A DNA stretch of 63,763 bases from an uncultured Acetatifactor sp. (GCA_947588705.1 CANPYT010000009.1:1-63763); one strand, 5' to 3'; counted from the stretch's first letter, positions 8,972 to 17,979 are shown. The notes: a model not told the origin generated them from the letters alone. Numbers and translations: made by a program.

Positions 8972-11185
8972 CTATTCCGCCAGGTACATCTTCAGGCCGC
9001 CCTCCAGGCTGTCCAGCGTCTCTTCCAGCGTCCTGCTGCCGTCCAGATACCCGGGCAGCGCCGCGACCAGCTCCTCCCGGATCTTTTCATCCTCCCTTAT
9101 CGGCCGGTCAAGGGATTTGCATATTTCTACGATCTGCCCCGCGGCCTCCTCCGAAAAGGGGCTGATCTCAAAGAGCTCAAAGCCGCCGTCTTCCGTCTTT
9201 ACCTCGGTCTCAGCCGCCATCTCAGAGCGGTCAGCCGCCGCCATCTTCTCCAGGGAGACACGGTTCACAGGGAAGCCGCCGTACTGGTCGGTGTCCTGTA
9301 CTTCCTGAGACAGCGCAAATTTCAGAAAGTCCATGGCAGTTTCCAAATATTCGCTCTGAGAATTGATCCCCGTCTGCAGCGCCGGGAGAAAACAATTTTC
9401 AAAGGCGCAAAACTCTCCTTTTATATATTCCCTGATCGAGATCAGGCTCATACAGTCAAAGAAACCGCTGCACTCCGTATACGCTAACTTTGCCCGATAT
9501 GTCAGATCCCAGTAATTGTACTTTCTGTCATCCTCCTCATGCTTTTCCACGATCCCGCTGTTCTCGCCAATGGCTTTCAGGTCCATGAGCACCGCCTCCA
9601 TCTTTTCCCGGTCCAGCGCGTCGTCTTTTACGATCTCCCCACAGAAAAAGGGATAAAACTGATTCACCAGTTCGCTGACCGTCATAGGCCCAAGGTAGCT
9701 TTCCTGGCGTTCTTTCAGATAGGATGCCAGCGCGGAGAGGGACGCCATGTCCTGCTGCCCGATCTCCCGTCCTACAGCCATGTTGAAGCCAAATTCCAGG
9801 GGCACAACATATCGGCTCCCGTCTTCCTGCCTGTAGGCTCCCGTGATATTCGACATCAGCTCCCCGGATTCCTCCAGAGGCGCCACAGCTTCATCGATAT
9901 CCGCAAGAAGCCCCTTTTGGGCATAAGACTCTATATTCAGATGGTCCATCACCAGAATATCCGGCGCATCCTCCCCCATAAGCCTTGTATTCAGCGCCTG
10001 GTAGACCTGGCCGTAATCCGGCGTTTTCCCGGAATACTGATCCGCCGCCGCGTAAGCGTACTCTATGGTGATCAGCACATCCGGATGAGCCCTGTGATAG
10101 GAGACCGCAGCCTGCTGAAGCAGGGAATTTTCCCATACCGTATACAGCGTCAGCTCCTTTGTGACCTCCGTCACCGCATCCGGGTCATATTCATATTTCA
10201 TCAGCCGCTCCGTCCCGTCTTCCTGCCGGAACAGCGCGTAGATCCGGCCGTCCTCCATGGCGGCAAGCCCCGTGCACCAGCTGGTGGACAGCGCGAAATC
10301 CGTCTCAGATCCTTCTATCAGTTTTTCCCAGCTTTCGCTTACCTGATTATACCGGAAGATCCCCTGGGCTGCAGCCGCCACCGGGACCCCGGTTTCCGCA
10401 AAGCAGAAAGCCACCCCGCTCATGTTTTCCTCCGGAAGAGGTATCTGCGCCGCCTGTTCCTGTTTTCCTTCCGGCCACTTTTCCAGAGCGGCCACGCCAT
10501 ACCCGCCCCCCATGGCGGTCAGGTAAATGCTTTCCCCGTCGGAGAAAAGCTCCTCCCCATAGGATGCGCTGATTGCCTGGCTCTCCCGGATACTGCCGTC
10601 CTCCCCGCTCAGAAGGTCCAGGGAGGTCGGAGACAGCGCTGCCAACGTGCCGTTGTCCAGTGCCGCGATCCCTTCAATATACGGATACATGCCATATTCC
10701 TCATCCGGGACAGCCCATTGTTCCGGCGTGATGTCTTGTACCCGGTCTTCCCGGCCCTGATAGAGGTATCCCCGATAAAACCCTTCTTCCCCAATGCTCC
10801 GCAGGAAAAGGTACTGGGTTCCCTCCTTCCCCTGCAAAAGGGCCATGTCCGTCCATGGCTCCGCCGGGACCTGCATACCTGCCATCCATGCCGGGGAGAC
10901 ATCCTCAAAAGCATCCCCCCGCCGCGCCCACTGGCTGAGGATGGTATTTTCCCCTTCCTTCTTTGCCAGCAGCAGGTTCAGCGTCCCATCTGCCACAAAA
11001 AGCTGCTTCGTCACCCAGCCGTCGCTGGCCATATCCGGCAGCGGCTCCTGTTTTTCGACGTATCTTCCCCTGCTTTCCTCCGGCTTCCCGGCTTCCTCCT
11101 TTTGGCCGCAGCCGCCCCAGCATCCCGCCAGCAGCGCCAGACAGAGAAACGCTCCCAGCCATGCCCTTTTCTTCTTCTTTTTCAT
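8972..11185 (-). CDS. Large lipoprotein with an extracellular solute-binding domain
   Basis: A 737-residue secreted lipoprotein: residues 1-22 form a signal peptide with a lipobox (LALLAGC), anchoring it to the outer face of the membrane. Residues 30-340 look like a beta-rich propeller-type domain. From about 355 onward it resembles ABC family 1 substrate-binding proteins (LTLYTVWENSLLQQAA, then HPDVLITIEY, and DAPDILVMDHLNIESYAQKGLLAD). Ordinary binding proteins have about 420 residues, so the N-terminal domain is extra. No permease gene is adjacent, so it may act with a distant transporter or as a sensor. Start at 11185 follows AGAGGAAGA and places the signal peptide correctly. Confidence 0.8.
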   Translation of the reverse strand: MKKKKKRAWLGAFLCLALLAGCWGGCGQKEEAGKPEESRGRYVEKQEPLPDMASDGWVTKQLFVADGTLNLLLAKKEGENTILSQWARRGDAFEDVSPAWMAGMQVPAEPWTDMALLQGKEGTQYLFLRSIGEEGFYRGYLYQGREDRVQDITPEQWAVPDEEYGMYPYIEGIAALDNGTLAALSPTSLDLLSGEDGSIRESQAISASYGEELFSDGESIYLTAMGGGYGVAALEKWPEGKQEQAAQIPLPEENMSGVAFCFAETGVPVAAAAQGIFRYNQVSESWEKLIEGSETDFALSTSWCTGLAAMEDGRIYALFRQEDGTERLMKYEYDPDAVTEVTKELTLYTVWENSLLQQAAVSYHRAHPDVLITIEYAYAAADQYSGKTPDYGQVYQALNTRLMGEDAPDILVMDHLNIESYAQKGLLADIDEAVAPLEESGELMSNITGAYRQEDGSRYVVPLEFGFNMAVGREIGQQDMASLSALASYLKERQESYLGPMTVSELVNQFYPFFCGEIVKDDALDREKMEAVLMDLKAIGENSGIVEKHEEDDRKYNYWDLTYRAKLAYTECSGFFDCMSLISIREYIKGEFCAFENCFLPALQTGINSQSEYLETAMDFLKFALSQEVQDTDQYGGFPVNRVSLEKMAAADRSEMAAETEVKTEDGGFELFEISPFSEEAAGQIVEICKSLDRPIREDEKIREELVAALPGYLDGSRTLEETLDSLEGGLKMYLAE

Positions 11186-11508
11186 TCTTCCTCTGACTCC
11201 CTTCCTGCCTTTCACCCGGCATCTTTACAGATCAAGTATAGAGAATACAGAAGTCGTGTATCTTAAGGGTATCTGAATTGTATCCTAATTATTTCCTAAG
11301 AAAAAGGAAACGGCAGCGCTACAGGTGCAAAATAGACAATTTTTTTCACTATTTCCCCGCAAATTCGTCACATTTCCATTTTGTTATTTCACCTGAAATA
11401 TGATAGCATTTATCTTGTGTGATCCGGCATCCGTCCGCCGCCGGCCGGACGGTGACGGTCAGACAAAATAAATAGAAACACAAAGACGTTTCGGAATGGA
11501 GACTTTTT
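11186..11508. other. Intergenic region between divergent lipoprotein genes
   Basis: About 320 bp, AT-rich in its middle, expected to hold promoters for both flanking genes. I see no convincing -35/-10 pair, operator or small RNA. Confidence 0.4.
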
Positions 11509-12075
11509 ATGAAAAAACTGGTTCCCTTTTTACTGACTGTGACAATGGCCGTAATGGTGATGGGCTGCGGCTCATCCAAAAAAGAACAGGCTGACAATGC
11601 CGCTGATTCCGCAAATACTGCCAATGCCGATCTCGCCGAGGAGAAAATGGCCGAGGGCGATATCGGCGAGACCATGTGCACCTCCTGGTTCGACTTCACG
11701 GTAAACAGCGCATACTTATGCGATGCCTTCGCGGATTACAAGGCTGCCCAGGGAAACGAGCTCCTGGTGATAAACGTTACCGTCGAGAATACCTTTAAGG
11801 AAGAAATTCCCATGTTTGACGACGATTTCTGGGTGCAGTGGGGCAGCGAGACAAGCGACGCCGCCTACGCTTATCCCATAACGGAGCCGGTCTCCTCCGA
11901 CCAGGGCGTCCTGCCCGAAAGCTATCGGCTGGACGTAGGGGATTCAAAAAACGGCGTCCTGGTGTATGAGGTTCCCGCCGGACAGCCGCGTTTTGCCATC
12001 GCTTACCTGGAAGTCACTTCCGAAGAGGAACCCGGCAACGCTTACGTGGTCTACTTCGAGCCTGCAAAACAGTAA
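11509..12075 (+). CDS. DUF4352-type lipoprotein
   Basis: A 188-residue lipoprotein with signal peptide and lipobox (VMVMGC, Cys at about residue 20), a short Ala/Asn/Asp-rich linker (residues 24-50) and an immunoglobulin-like domain of the DUF4352 type, recognisable by NELLVINVTVENTFKEE and the later GVLVYEVPAG. Members are surface-exposed and of unknown function. Start at 11509 follows GGAGACTTTTT. It is a single-gene unit ending in a strong terminator. Confidence 0.8.
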   Translation: MKKLVPFLLTVTMAVMVMGCGSSKKEQADNAADSANTANADLAEEKMAEGDIGETMCTSWFDFTVNSAYLCDAFADYKAAQGNELLVINVTVENTFKEEIPMFDDDFWVQWGSETSDAAYAYPITEPVSSDQGVLPESYRLDVGDSKNGVLVYEVPAGQPRFAIAYLEVTSEEEPGNAYVVYFEPAKQ

Positions 12076-12103
12076 ACCGGGCAGTCCTCTGTCCGTACAG
12101 AAA

Positions 12104-12166
12104 AAGTGTCAGAAAAAGACAGGGCGGACTTTCTCCGCCCTGTCTTTTTCTGACACTTTTTTGATA
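12104..12166. terminator. Strong hairpin terminator between convergent genes
   Basis: A long, almost perfect inverted repeat (AAAGTGTCAGAAAAAGACAG with GGCGGA inside, mirrored on the other side) followed by a T run. Works in both directions, ending the lipoprotein gene and the uronate operon. Confidence 0.9.
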
Positions 12167-12214
12167 CCGGAAGCTCTCCTGCGAGCTCTCCGCTTTTCCA
12201 TTTTCTTTCCGCCT

Positions 12215-13246
12215 TTATCTCTGCACCCGTCCGGAAGCGTCTCCGCCCGCAAGGGTCTCCACTTCCTTCCTGGAAACCATATTGAAGTCGCCGGGGATCG
12301 TGTGCTTCAAAGCGGAAGCCGCCACGCCAAATTCCAGCGCCGACTTAAAATCCTTTCCGTCAAGCAGCCCGCAGATCACGCCGCCCGCAAAGGAATCGCC
12401 GCCGCCCACGCGGTCCACGATAGGATGGATGCTGTACTCCTTTGAATGATAAAACTCCTTGGTATCTCTGGAGTAAATACATGCGGACCAGCCGTTGTCA
12501 GATGCGGAATGGCTTACCCGCAGGGAAGATATGCAGTATTCAAAGTTGTAATCCGCAACCATCTGCTCAAAGATGGACTTATAGCCCGCCAGCTCCAGCT
12601 CGCCGCTGGTGACATCGGTCTTGCCGGGCTTATAGCCCAGGACAAGCTCCGCGTCCTCCTCGTTTCCGATACAGACGTCAACATACTGCATCAGGTTTTT
12701 CATCACCTTCTGCGCCTTCTCGGAAGACCAGAGCTTCTTGCGGAAGTTCAGGTCCACGGAAACCTTTACCCCATGCTTCTTTGCCGCCTGCAGGGCTTTC
12801 TCCGTCAGGGCTGCGGCGGAATCCGATACTGCGGGGGTAATGCCGGTGAAATGGAACCAGTCCGCGCCCTCAAAGATAGCGTCAAAATCAAAATCCGCCT
12901 CGGTTGCGGTTGAGATGGAGGAGTGCGCTCTGTCATAGACCACCTTGGAGGGCCTCATGGAAGAACCGCTCTCCAGGAAATAAATGCCAAGCCTCTCTCC
13001 GCACTTTGCGATATGTTCCGTTCCCACGTTGAACTTCCTCAGCGCGGCCACCGCGCATTCGCCGATCTCATTGTCGGGAACCGCCGTAACAAATTCCGCG
13101 TCATGTCCGTAATTTGCCAGCGACACCGCCACGTTTGCCTCACCGCCGCCATAACATACGTCGAACTCGTCTGCCTGGATAAATCTCTCAAAATTGGGGG
13201 TGGACAGTCTCAGCATGATCTCACCCATGGTAATTACTTTTGCCAT
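12215..13246 (-). CDS. kdgK: 2-dehydro-3-deoxygluconokinase (KDG kinase)
   Basis: Phosphorylates 2-keto-3-deoxygluconate to KDPG with ATP, in the cytoplasm. The 343-residue protein is a PfkB/ribokinase-family sugar kinase: N-terminal EIMLRLSTPNF and GGGEANVAVSLANYG substrate region, and the C-terminal anion-hole/catalytic motif DRVGGGDSFAGGVI near residues 275-290, whose Asp is the catalytic base. It is the last gene of the five-gene operon starting at 16713 and lies 36 nt after the aldolase gene, which uses its product. Start follows AAAGGAAGCAAAGGAA. Confidence 0.93.
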   Translation of the reverse strand: MAKVITMGEIMLRLSTPNFERFIQADEFDVCYGGGEANVAVSLANYGHDAEFVTAVPDNEIGECAVAALRKFNVGTEHIAKCGERLGIYFLESGSSMRPSKVVYDRAHSSISTATEADFDFDAIFEGADWFHFTGITPAVSDSAAALTEKALQAAKKHGVKVSVDLNFRKKLWSSEKAQKVMKNLMQYVDVCIGNEEDAELVLGYKPGKTDVTSGELELAGYKSIFEQMVADYNFEYCISSLRVSHSASDNGWSACIYSRDTKEFYHSKEYSIHPIVDRVGGGDSFAGGVICGLLDGKDFKSALEFGVAASALKHTIPGDFNMVSRKEVETLAGGDASGRVQR

Positions 13247-13282
13247 TTCCTTTGCTTCCTTTCACTTTCTGTTTTCTTTTCC

Positions 13283-14242
13283 TTATTTCTGTACCAGATG
13301 AATGGCGAAGCCGCCGACCTCCCCTTTCAGGTAGATGGCCTTATACTTGCCCTTCTCGTCCTTCTTAGGCTCCTCGAACTCTACGCCCAGAACGGTGCTC
13401 ATATAATTTACCGCTCTCTCGATATAGTTTGTGCGGACAGCGATATGGCCGTGGGTTCCCTTGAAAGGCGCCTTCATCACTTCCACCGCCGTTCCGGAAA
13501 AGACGGAGCTGTTTCCCACTTTCGTGTTCCATCCGAACAGGAAGCTGAAACGGTCTGCGGCCTTCTTTGCCTCCTCCTCGTTCTCCCCGTTGATGCCGAT
13601 ATGGGCCAGTTCAAAGCCAAGCATGGTCTGCACGGCCTCCCTGGTCAGCTGCTCGATCTTATCCCACGCGCCCTCGTTGATCAGGTCGCCGGGCACCATC
13701 CAGGAACCGCCGCAGGCGATGATCTTGTCAAAGTCCAGATAGGAGGTCAGATTCTTTGCGTTGATGCCGCCGGTGGGCATAAACTTCATATTTACATAAG
13801 GAGCCGCCATGGCTTTGATCTTCGCAAGGCCGCCGGACTGCTCCGCCGGGAAGAATTTCACCACGTCAAGGCCCAGCTCAATGGCCTGCTCGATGTCGGA
13901 AGGGCTGGAAGTACCGGGGGTGACGGGCACATTTTTTTCAATACAATACTTCACGGTCCTGGGGTTTAAGCCGGGACTCACGATGAACTTTGCCCCCGCG
14001 GCCACAGCCGCGTCCACCTGCTCCGCGTTCAGCACGGTCCCCGCGCCCACGCACATGTTGGGAAAATTCGTGGTCATGATCCGGATCGCTTCCGCCGCAG
14101 CGCCTGTGCGGAAAGTAACCTCCGCGCAGGGGAGTCCGCCTGCGCACAGGGCCTTTGCCAGGGGAAGCGCATCCTCCGCCCTGTCGATCTTGACAACGGG
14201 TACGATACCGATCTTACTGATCTGCTCTAATACTGGATTCAT
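13283..14242 (-). CDS. eda: KDPG/KHG aldolase fused to a VOC (glyoxalase-like) domain
   Basis: Cleaves KDPG to pyruvate and glyceraldehyde-3-phosphate. Residues 1 to about 205 are the class I aldolase barrel with the conserved GIVPVVKI start, AEVTFRTGAAAEAI, GAGTVLNAEQ and the Schiff-base lysine region DVVKFFPAEQSGG. Residues about 210-319 form a vicinal-oxygen-chelate domain (ELAHIGINGENEEEA, then GTHGHIAVRTNYIERAVNY). Typical aldolases have about 210 residues, so this is a fusion, known from gut Firmicutes but with unclear purpose for the second domain. The start at 14242, with AGAGGCAGAT before it and a leader hairpin, was preferred over the ORF's upstream ATG. Confidence 0.92.
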   Translation of the reverse strand: MNPVLEQISKIGIVPVVKIDRAEDALPLAKALCAGGLPCAEVTFRTGAAAEAIRIMTTNFPNMCVGAGTVLNAEQVDAAVAAGAKFIVSPGLNPRTVKYCIEKNVPVTPGTSSPSDIEQAIELGLDVVKFFPAEQSGGLAKIKAMAAPYVNMKFMPTGGINAKNLTSYLDFDKIIACGGSWMVPGDLINEGAWDKIEQLTREAVQTMLGFELAHIGINGENEEEAKKAADRFSFLFGWNTKVGNSSVFSGTAVEVMKAPFKGTHGHIAVRTNYIERAVNYMSTVLGVEFEEPKKDEKGKYKAIYLKGEVGGFAIHLVQK

Positions 14243-14257
14243 ATCTGCCTCTTTTCC

Positions 14258-14273
14258 GCCGCCTTCCGGCAGC
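14258..14273 (-). promoter_or_regulatory. Leader hairpin upstream of the ribosome binding site (copy 3)
   Basis: On the mRNA: GCTGCC, GGAA tetraloop of the GNRA type, GGCGGC, then GGAAAAGAGGCAGAT and ATG of the aldolase gene. Its position inside an operon argues against a transcriptional role. Confidence 0.65.
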
Positions 14274-14294
14274 TCTTCCATTTTTGTCACAATT

Positions 14295-14933
14295 TTACTG
14301 AAGGATCTCCCGGACGGCTTCCCCTATGGCATTGTCCTTACAGTCCGCGAAGAAGGATTCCCGGAACTTTTCCCCGGACAGCGCCCCCTTCACCAGCTCC
14401 CTGTCAAGCTTTTTGAGAATGGTCACCATATCGGTATGGGTCACTTCCTTTACCTGGTCCAGGATCTTCTTGTTCCTCTGCTCCGGCACTACCCTCTCGG
14501 GGGGATACCCTCCGCCCCCCGGCGCACAGAACAGTTTCTCAAAGATGTACTGCAGGTTCAGCTCCCCGCCCCATCCAAAATTCTCAGCGAAGGGAATTGC
14601 CACACAGTTCCCGTCGTTCACCTGGGAAAACAGATAGGCGTCCAGGGGCGATTCAATATGGCCGCAGAGCACCTTGGGGAAAGAGTTGCAGGCCAGCATG
14701 GCGCCCTCGCCGGTCCCGCAGCCGGTCACGCAAAAATCCGCGGCCCCGGAGTTCAGCAGCACCGCTGCCAGAATGCCGTTCTGTACGTATGTCAGAGAAT
14801 TTTTATCTTCCGCGCCGTACATGCCATAATTGATCACCTCATGGCCCATAGGCTCCACCACTTTTTTCAGGGTGGCCACGATCAGGTCGTTCTTTGCCGC
14901 CTGGCTGTTCTCGTTGATCACCGCAATTTTCAT
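14295..14933 (-). CDS. RpiB/LacA/LacB-family isomerase, probably DhuI type
   Basis: A 212-residue protein of the ribose-5-phosphate isomerase B fold: MKIAVINENSQAAKND at the start, the NYGMYGAEDKNSLTYVQNGI region and the active-site Cys-containing DFCVTGCGTGEGAMLACNS. Its length and its position beside an SDR dehydrogenase resemble streptococcal DhuI, an RpiB-family enzyme that isomerises the unsaturated uronate product DHU. From context I infer that reaction rather than ribose phosphate isomerisation. The operon also encodes the unrelated KduI, which performs the same step. Start at 14933 gives the canonical N-terminus, with AGAGGG upstream. Confidence 0.8.
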   Translation of the reverse strand: MKIAVINENSQAAKNDLIVATLKKVVEPMGHEVINYGMYGAEDKNSLTYVQNGILAAVLLNSGAADFCVTGCGTGEGAMLACNSFPKVLCGHIESPLDAYLFSQVNDGNCVAIPFAENFGWGGELNLQYIFEKLFCAPGGGGYPPERVVPEQRNKKILDQVKEVTHTDMVTILKKLDRELVKGALSGEKFRESFFADCKDNAIGEAVREILQ

Positions 14934-14986
14934 AAAATCCGCATCCCTCTCTATCCTGAATATGTTGTCTCTCCGATCCGTTTTTC

Positions 14987-15790
14987 TCACTCAGGCTGCT
15001 TGCCGATGTACGCCAGGATGCCGCCGTCCACATAGAGGATGTGGCCGTTCACCGCGTTGGATGCCTCGGATGCCAGGAATACGGCAGGGCCGGTCAGTTC
15101 CTCCGGCTTCAGCCATCTGTTGGCAGGGGTCTTCGCGCAGATAAACTGATCGAAAGGATGCCTGCTGCCGTCGGGCTGGATCTCGCGCAGCGGCGCTGTC
15201 TGAGGGGTCTCGATATAGCCGGGCCCAAGGCCGTTGCACTGGATGTTGTACTGGCCATACTCGGAACAGATATTCCTTGTCAGCATCTTCAGGCCGCCCT
15301 TTGCCGCCGCATAAGCAGATACGGTCTCCCGGCCAAGCTCGGACATCATGGAACAGATGTTGATGATCTTGCCGTGGCCCTTCTTGATCATGGACGGGAT
15401 CACTGCCTTGGATACGATGAACGGCGCGTTCAGGTCAACGTCCACCACCTGGCGGAACTGCTGGGCGGTCATCTCCGTCATGGGGATCCTCTTGATGATG
15501 CCGGCATTGTTTACGAGGATGTCAATGACGCCCACTTCTTCCTCGATCTTTGCTACCAGCGCGTTCACGGCGTCCTCGTTGGTCACGTCGCAAACGTATC
15601 CATGCGCCTCGATGCCTTTTTCCCGGTATGCGGCCACGCCCTTGTCCACCAGCTCCTGCTTGATATCGTTAAAGCAGATGGTTGCACCCGCTTCCGCGTA
15701 TGCGGATGCGATAGCAAAACCGATACCGTAAGATGCGCCCGTAACCAGCGCCACTTTTCCCTCCAGCGAGAAGTTTGTAAATTCTGACAT
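14987..15790 (-). CDS. kduD: SDR-family uronate/gluconate dehydrogenase (KduD/DhuD-like)
   Basis: A 267-residue short-chain dehydrogenase: nucleotide-binding TGASYGIGFAIA (residues 18-29), NNAG (about 92), catalytic Ser in NICSMMSELG, and YxxxK in YAAAKGG. It probably reduces the diketo acid DK-II (2,5-diketo-3-deoxygluconate) to KDG with NAD(P)H. Second gene of the operon, between kduI and the RpiB-type isomerase. Start follows AAGGAGAAACGAAC. The sequence alone cannot exclude gluconate 5-dehydrogenase, a close relative, but operon context favours KduD. Confidence 0.88.
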   Translation of the reverse strand: MSEFTNFSLEGKVALVTGASYGIGFAIASAYAEAGATICFNDIKQELVDKGVAAYREKGIEAHGYVCDVTNEDAVNALVAKIEEEVGVIDILVNNAGIIKRIPMTEMTAQQFRQVVDVDLNAPFIVSKAVIPSMIKKGHGKIINICSMMSELGRETVSAYAAAKGGLKMLTRNICSEYGQYNIQCNGLGPGYIETPQTAPLREIQPDGSRHPFDQFICAKTPANRWLKPEELTGPAVFLASEASNAVNGHILYVDGGILAYIGKQPE

Positions 15791-15852
15791 GTTCGTTTCT
15801 CCTTTTCTTATTTATTTATTTTTTGTTGCTTACTTTTTGTTGCCCGGCCCTT

Positions 15853-16713
15853 TTACAGCAAGTCTTTCATTTCCACGCCGTCCATATCGTCAAAATCCTG
15901 ATTTTCTCCCACCATGCCCCAGATAAAAGTGTACGCCCTGGAACCGCAGCCGGAATGGATAGACCAGCTGGGGGAGATCACCGCTTCCTCGTTGCGCATG
16001 ACGATATGCCGGGTCTCGTTGGGCTCGCCCATGTAATGCATGACAAAGGCGTCCTCCGGCATCTCAAAATACAGATATACCTCCATGCGCCTGTCATGGG
16101 TGTGGCAGGGCATGGTATTCCACACACTGCCGGGCTCCAGCTTCGTCATGCCCATCTCCAGCTGGCAGCTCTCCACCTGGCCGGGCAGAATATACTTGCA
16201 GATCACCCTATGGTTTGCGTCCTCCAGGGAACCGAGCTCCACCTTGTTCTCATCCTTTACGATCACAACGCCATCCTCCGGAACCCCCTCCGGCTTGATC
16301 AGCACAGTAGGACATGTCCTGTGGGCCGGCGCGGAATTCAGGTAAAACTTCGCCGGCCGCGCCCCGTCGTCGCTGGCAAACACGATCTCCTTAGAGCCCA
16401 TTCCGATATACATCGCCTCTTTGAACCCCACCTTGTACACTTTCCCGTCTACGGTGATAGTCCCGGGGCCTCCGATATTGATCACCCCCAGCTCCCTCCT
16501 CTGGCAGAAATATTCCGCCCGGAGCTCCTCACCCGCCGTGAGCGTCAGGGGTTTTACAGGCACCGCCGCTCCCGTGATGATCCGGTCAATGTGGCTGTAT
16601 ACCAGCTTGACCTCGCCGGGCACGAAGAGATCCTGGATCAGAAATTCCTCGCGCAGACGCTCTGTGGTATAGTATTTCACATCTTTTGGTGACACTGCTG
16701 TTCTAAGTTCCAC
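15853..16713 (-). CDS. kduI: 5-keto-4-deoxyuronate isomerase
   Basis: Converts the open-chain form of unsaturated galacturonate or glucuronate (DKI) to 2,5-diketo-3-deoxygluconate. The 286-residue cupin-fold protein shows the family hallmarks: KDVKYYTTERLREEFLI near the N-terminus and the metal-binding cluster MPCHTHDRRMEVYLYFE, with a further His in ISPSWSIHSG. First gene of the operon. The start is a GTG at 16713 with GGGAGGCGTAAAG before it. No lyase or uronyl hydrolase is nearby, so its substrate is supplied by genes elsewhere. Confidence 0.95.
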   Translation of the reverse strand: MELRTAVSPKDVKYYTTERLREEFLIQDLFVPGEVKLVYSHIDRIITGAAVPVKPLTLTAGEELRAEYFCQRRELGVINIGGPGTITVDGKVYKVGFKEAMYIGMGSKEIVFASDDGARPAKFYLNSAPAHRTCPTVLIKPEGVPEDGVVIVKDENKVELGSLEDANHRVICKYILPGQVESCQLEMGMTKLEPGSVWNTMPCHTHDRRMEVYLYFEMPEDAFVMHYMGEPNETRHIVMRNEEAVISPSWSIHSGCGSRAYTFIWGMVGENQDFDDMDGVEMKDLL

Positions 16714-16796
16714 CTTTACGCCTCCCTTTCCTCAATCCCCGCCAGGCTCCCGGCCAACCTCCCCGCCGGGGCGGCAGTCATTGATGACCACGTTTT

Positions 16797-16839
16797 TGTA
16801 AGTGCTTACATTATAGCATACAATGGATGGCTTTTCCAA
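16797..16839 (-). promoter_or_regulatory. Promoter with overlapping palindromic operator for the uronate operon
   Basis: On the minus strand, TTGGAA (16839-16834), an 18-bp spacer and TATAAT (16815-16810) form a good sigma-A promoter. Immediately downstream and touching the -10 box is TGTAAGTGCTTACA (16797-16810), with 6-bp arms TGTAAG/CTTACA, typical for a LacI- or GntR-type repressor site at the transcription start. The regulator gene is not in the immediate neighbourhood. Confidence 0.7.
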
Positions 16840-16867
16840 TAAAATTTTTGAAAACAGACAAAAAATC

Positions 16868-17031
16868 GTAACAGTTCAGCCCGCGCCATTCATAAAGCCG
16901 CGCTGACGCGCTTTTCGTCGCTCCGCGACTTCCTTTGCTCATAAAAATGCGCTCCCACAGCCGTCAGACAGGATGGAAAATTCGTTCAAGCACGATTTTC
17001 CATCAAATCAGACGGCTGGCTGAGCTGTTAC
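16868..17031. repeat. MITE-like element, copy A (164 bp)
   Basis: Begins GTAACAGTTCAGCC and ends with the near-inverse GGCTGAGCTGTTAC. Internally it carries a second inverted repeat (GGATGGAAAATTCG versus GATTTTCCATC). Its interior matches copy B at 21729-21884 in reverse orientation almost throughout. It has no coding capacity and lies just downstream of the stop codon of the 17059-17979 gene. Confidence 0.85.
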
Positions 17032-17058
17032 AAAAAAAAACGGGGAAAAAATTCCCCG

Positions 17059-17979
17059 TCAGAGCGTAAATGTTTTCTCTTTGATCTCTTCCTTTAGATT
17101 CTGTCTGCTGAACTGATAGATCAGCCTGTCATGCCGCAGCCAGCGAAGCTGCAGATCCAGCACATAATATGACCCGCTCACCGGCTCTCTCGGCTCCTCC
17201 GGCTTCTCCTCCGGCTTTACCCACGGCAGCCCCGCCAGATACAGCTCCAGCAGCATCTTCCGGCACTCCCGGAAATTGTGCACTTCCACGTTGAAGGCTT
17301 TTCCTCTCCCCTCGTCGTACCAGTACACCCGGACTTTTTCCGCTCCCTTCAGGAGCCCCGCCACAAGCGCATTCAGCAAAATATAAAACCTGTCCAGCAG
17401 CTCCTGGTCGGCTTCCTCCAGCCCCGTCAGATCCAGGCAAAGCCGCACCACCGGAGCCTTCCCGTACTGGAGAAGGTTCGGATACTCGATCTGCAGCGCC
17501 GCTTCCTGCGGCATAACGAACAATTCCATGGTGTCATGCCGCCTCCTGCCAATGAAAAATCCCATCAGCCAGTCGTTCAGCCACACTTTCTTCAATTCCA
17601 GCCGCACCACGCCGCAATAGGGCGCAAGCAGCATAAATTCCATGTCGCCGCCCTTGCATATCCCGCAGTACATCTTGCTCGCCCGGGGAGGCTTCTCCTG
17701 ACGGTATCCCAGCCTTATCCTGATCGCGGCAAGGCCGATATGCTTTTCCACCTTCCGCTCCATCCTGACCTTAATGATGGTGTCCTCATAGTATTCCACC
17801 ACGCGGATCTTCTTCCGAAATCCCACGTCCAATCCGTTCCACAAGCAGCAGGCCCGGATGTACAGCGCGATCCCCACCAGGACCTCCACTACAAGCAGCA
17901 CGTACAGCCACCTTTTGTTATAGGTTCCCGCAAAAAAGAGGGTTATCACTACAAGCCACACGTAGTATAGTTTTCTCAT
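17059..17979 (-). CDS. Membrane-anchored hypothetical protein
   Basis: A 306-residue protein with two N-terminal membrane segments (residues 3-16 and 22-40; YYVWLVVITLFFAGT and LYVLLVVEVLVGIALYI) and a long soluble, probably cytoplasmic, part with beta-rich character (about 45-180) resembling the DUF58-type domain layout but without a motif I can confirm. The start at 17979 follows AGAGGAAAGACAA; the upstream ATG codons lack such a site. It has no operon partner. Function unknown. Confidence 0.65.
   Translation of the reverse strand: MRKLYYVWLVVITLFFAGTYNKRWLYVLLVVEVLVGIALYIRACCLWNGLDVGFRKKIRVVEYYEDTIIKVRMERKVEKHIGLAAIRIRLGYRQEKPPRASKMYCGICKGGDMEFMLLAPYCGVVRLELKKVWLNDWLMGFFIGRRRHDTMELFVMPQEAALQIEYPNLLQYGKAPVVRLCLDLTGLEEADQELLDRFYILLNALVAGLLKGAEKVRVYWYDEGRGKAFNVEVHNFRECRKMLLELYLAGLPWVKPEEKPEEPREPVSGSYYVLDLQLRWLRHDRLIYQFSRQNLKEEIKEKTFTL

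Noticed and set aside
9539..11266. 575-residue open frame antisense to the solute-binding lipoprotein
   Set aside because: Arginine/proline/histidine-rich shadow of a GC-rich gene; the minus-strand protein has a signal peptide, lipobox and family motifs.
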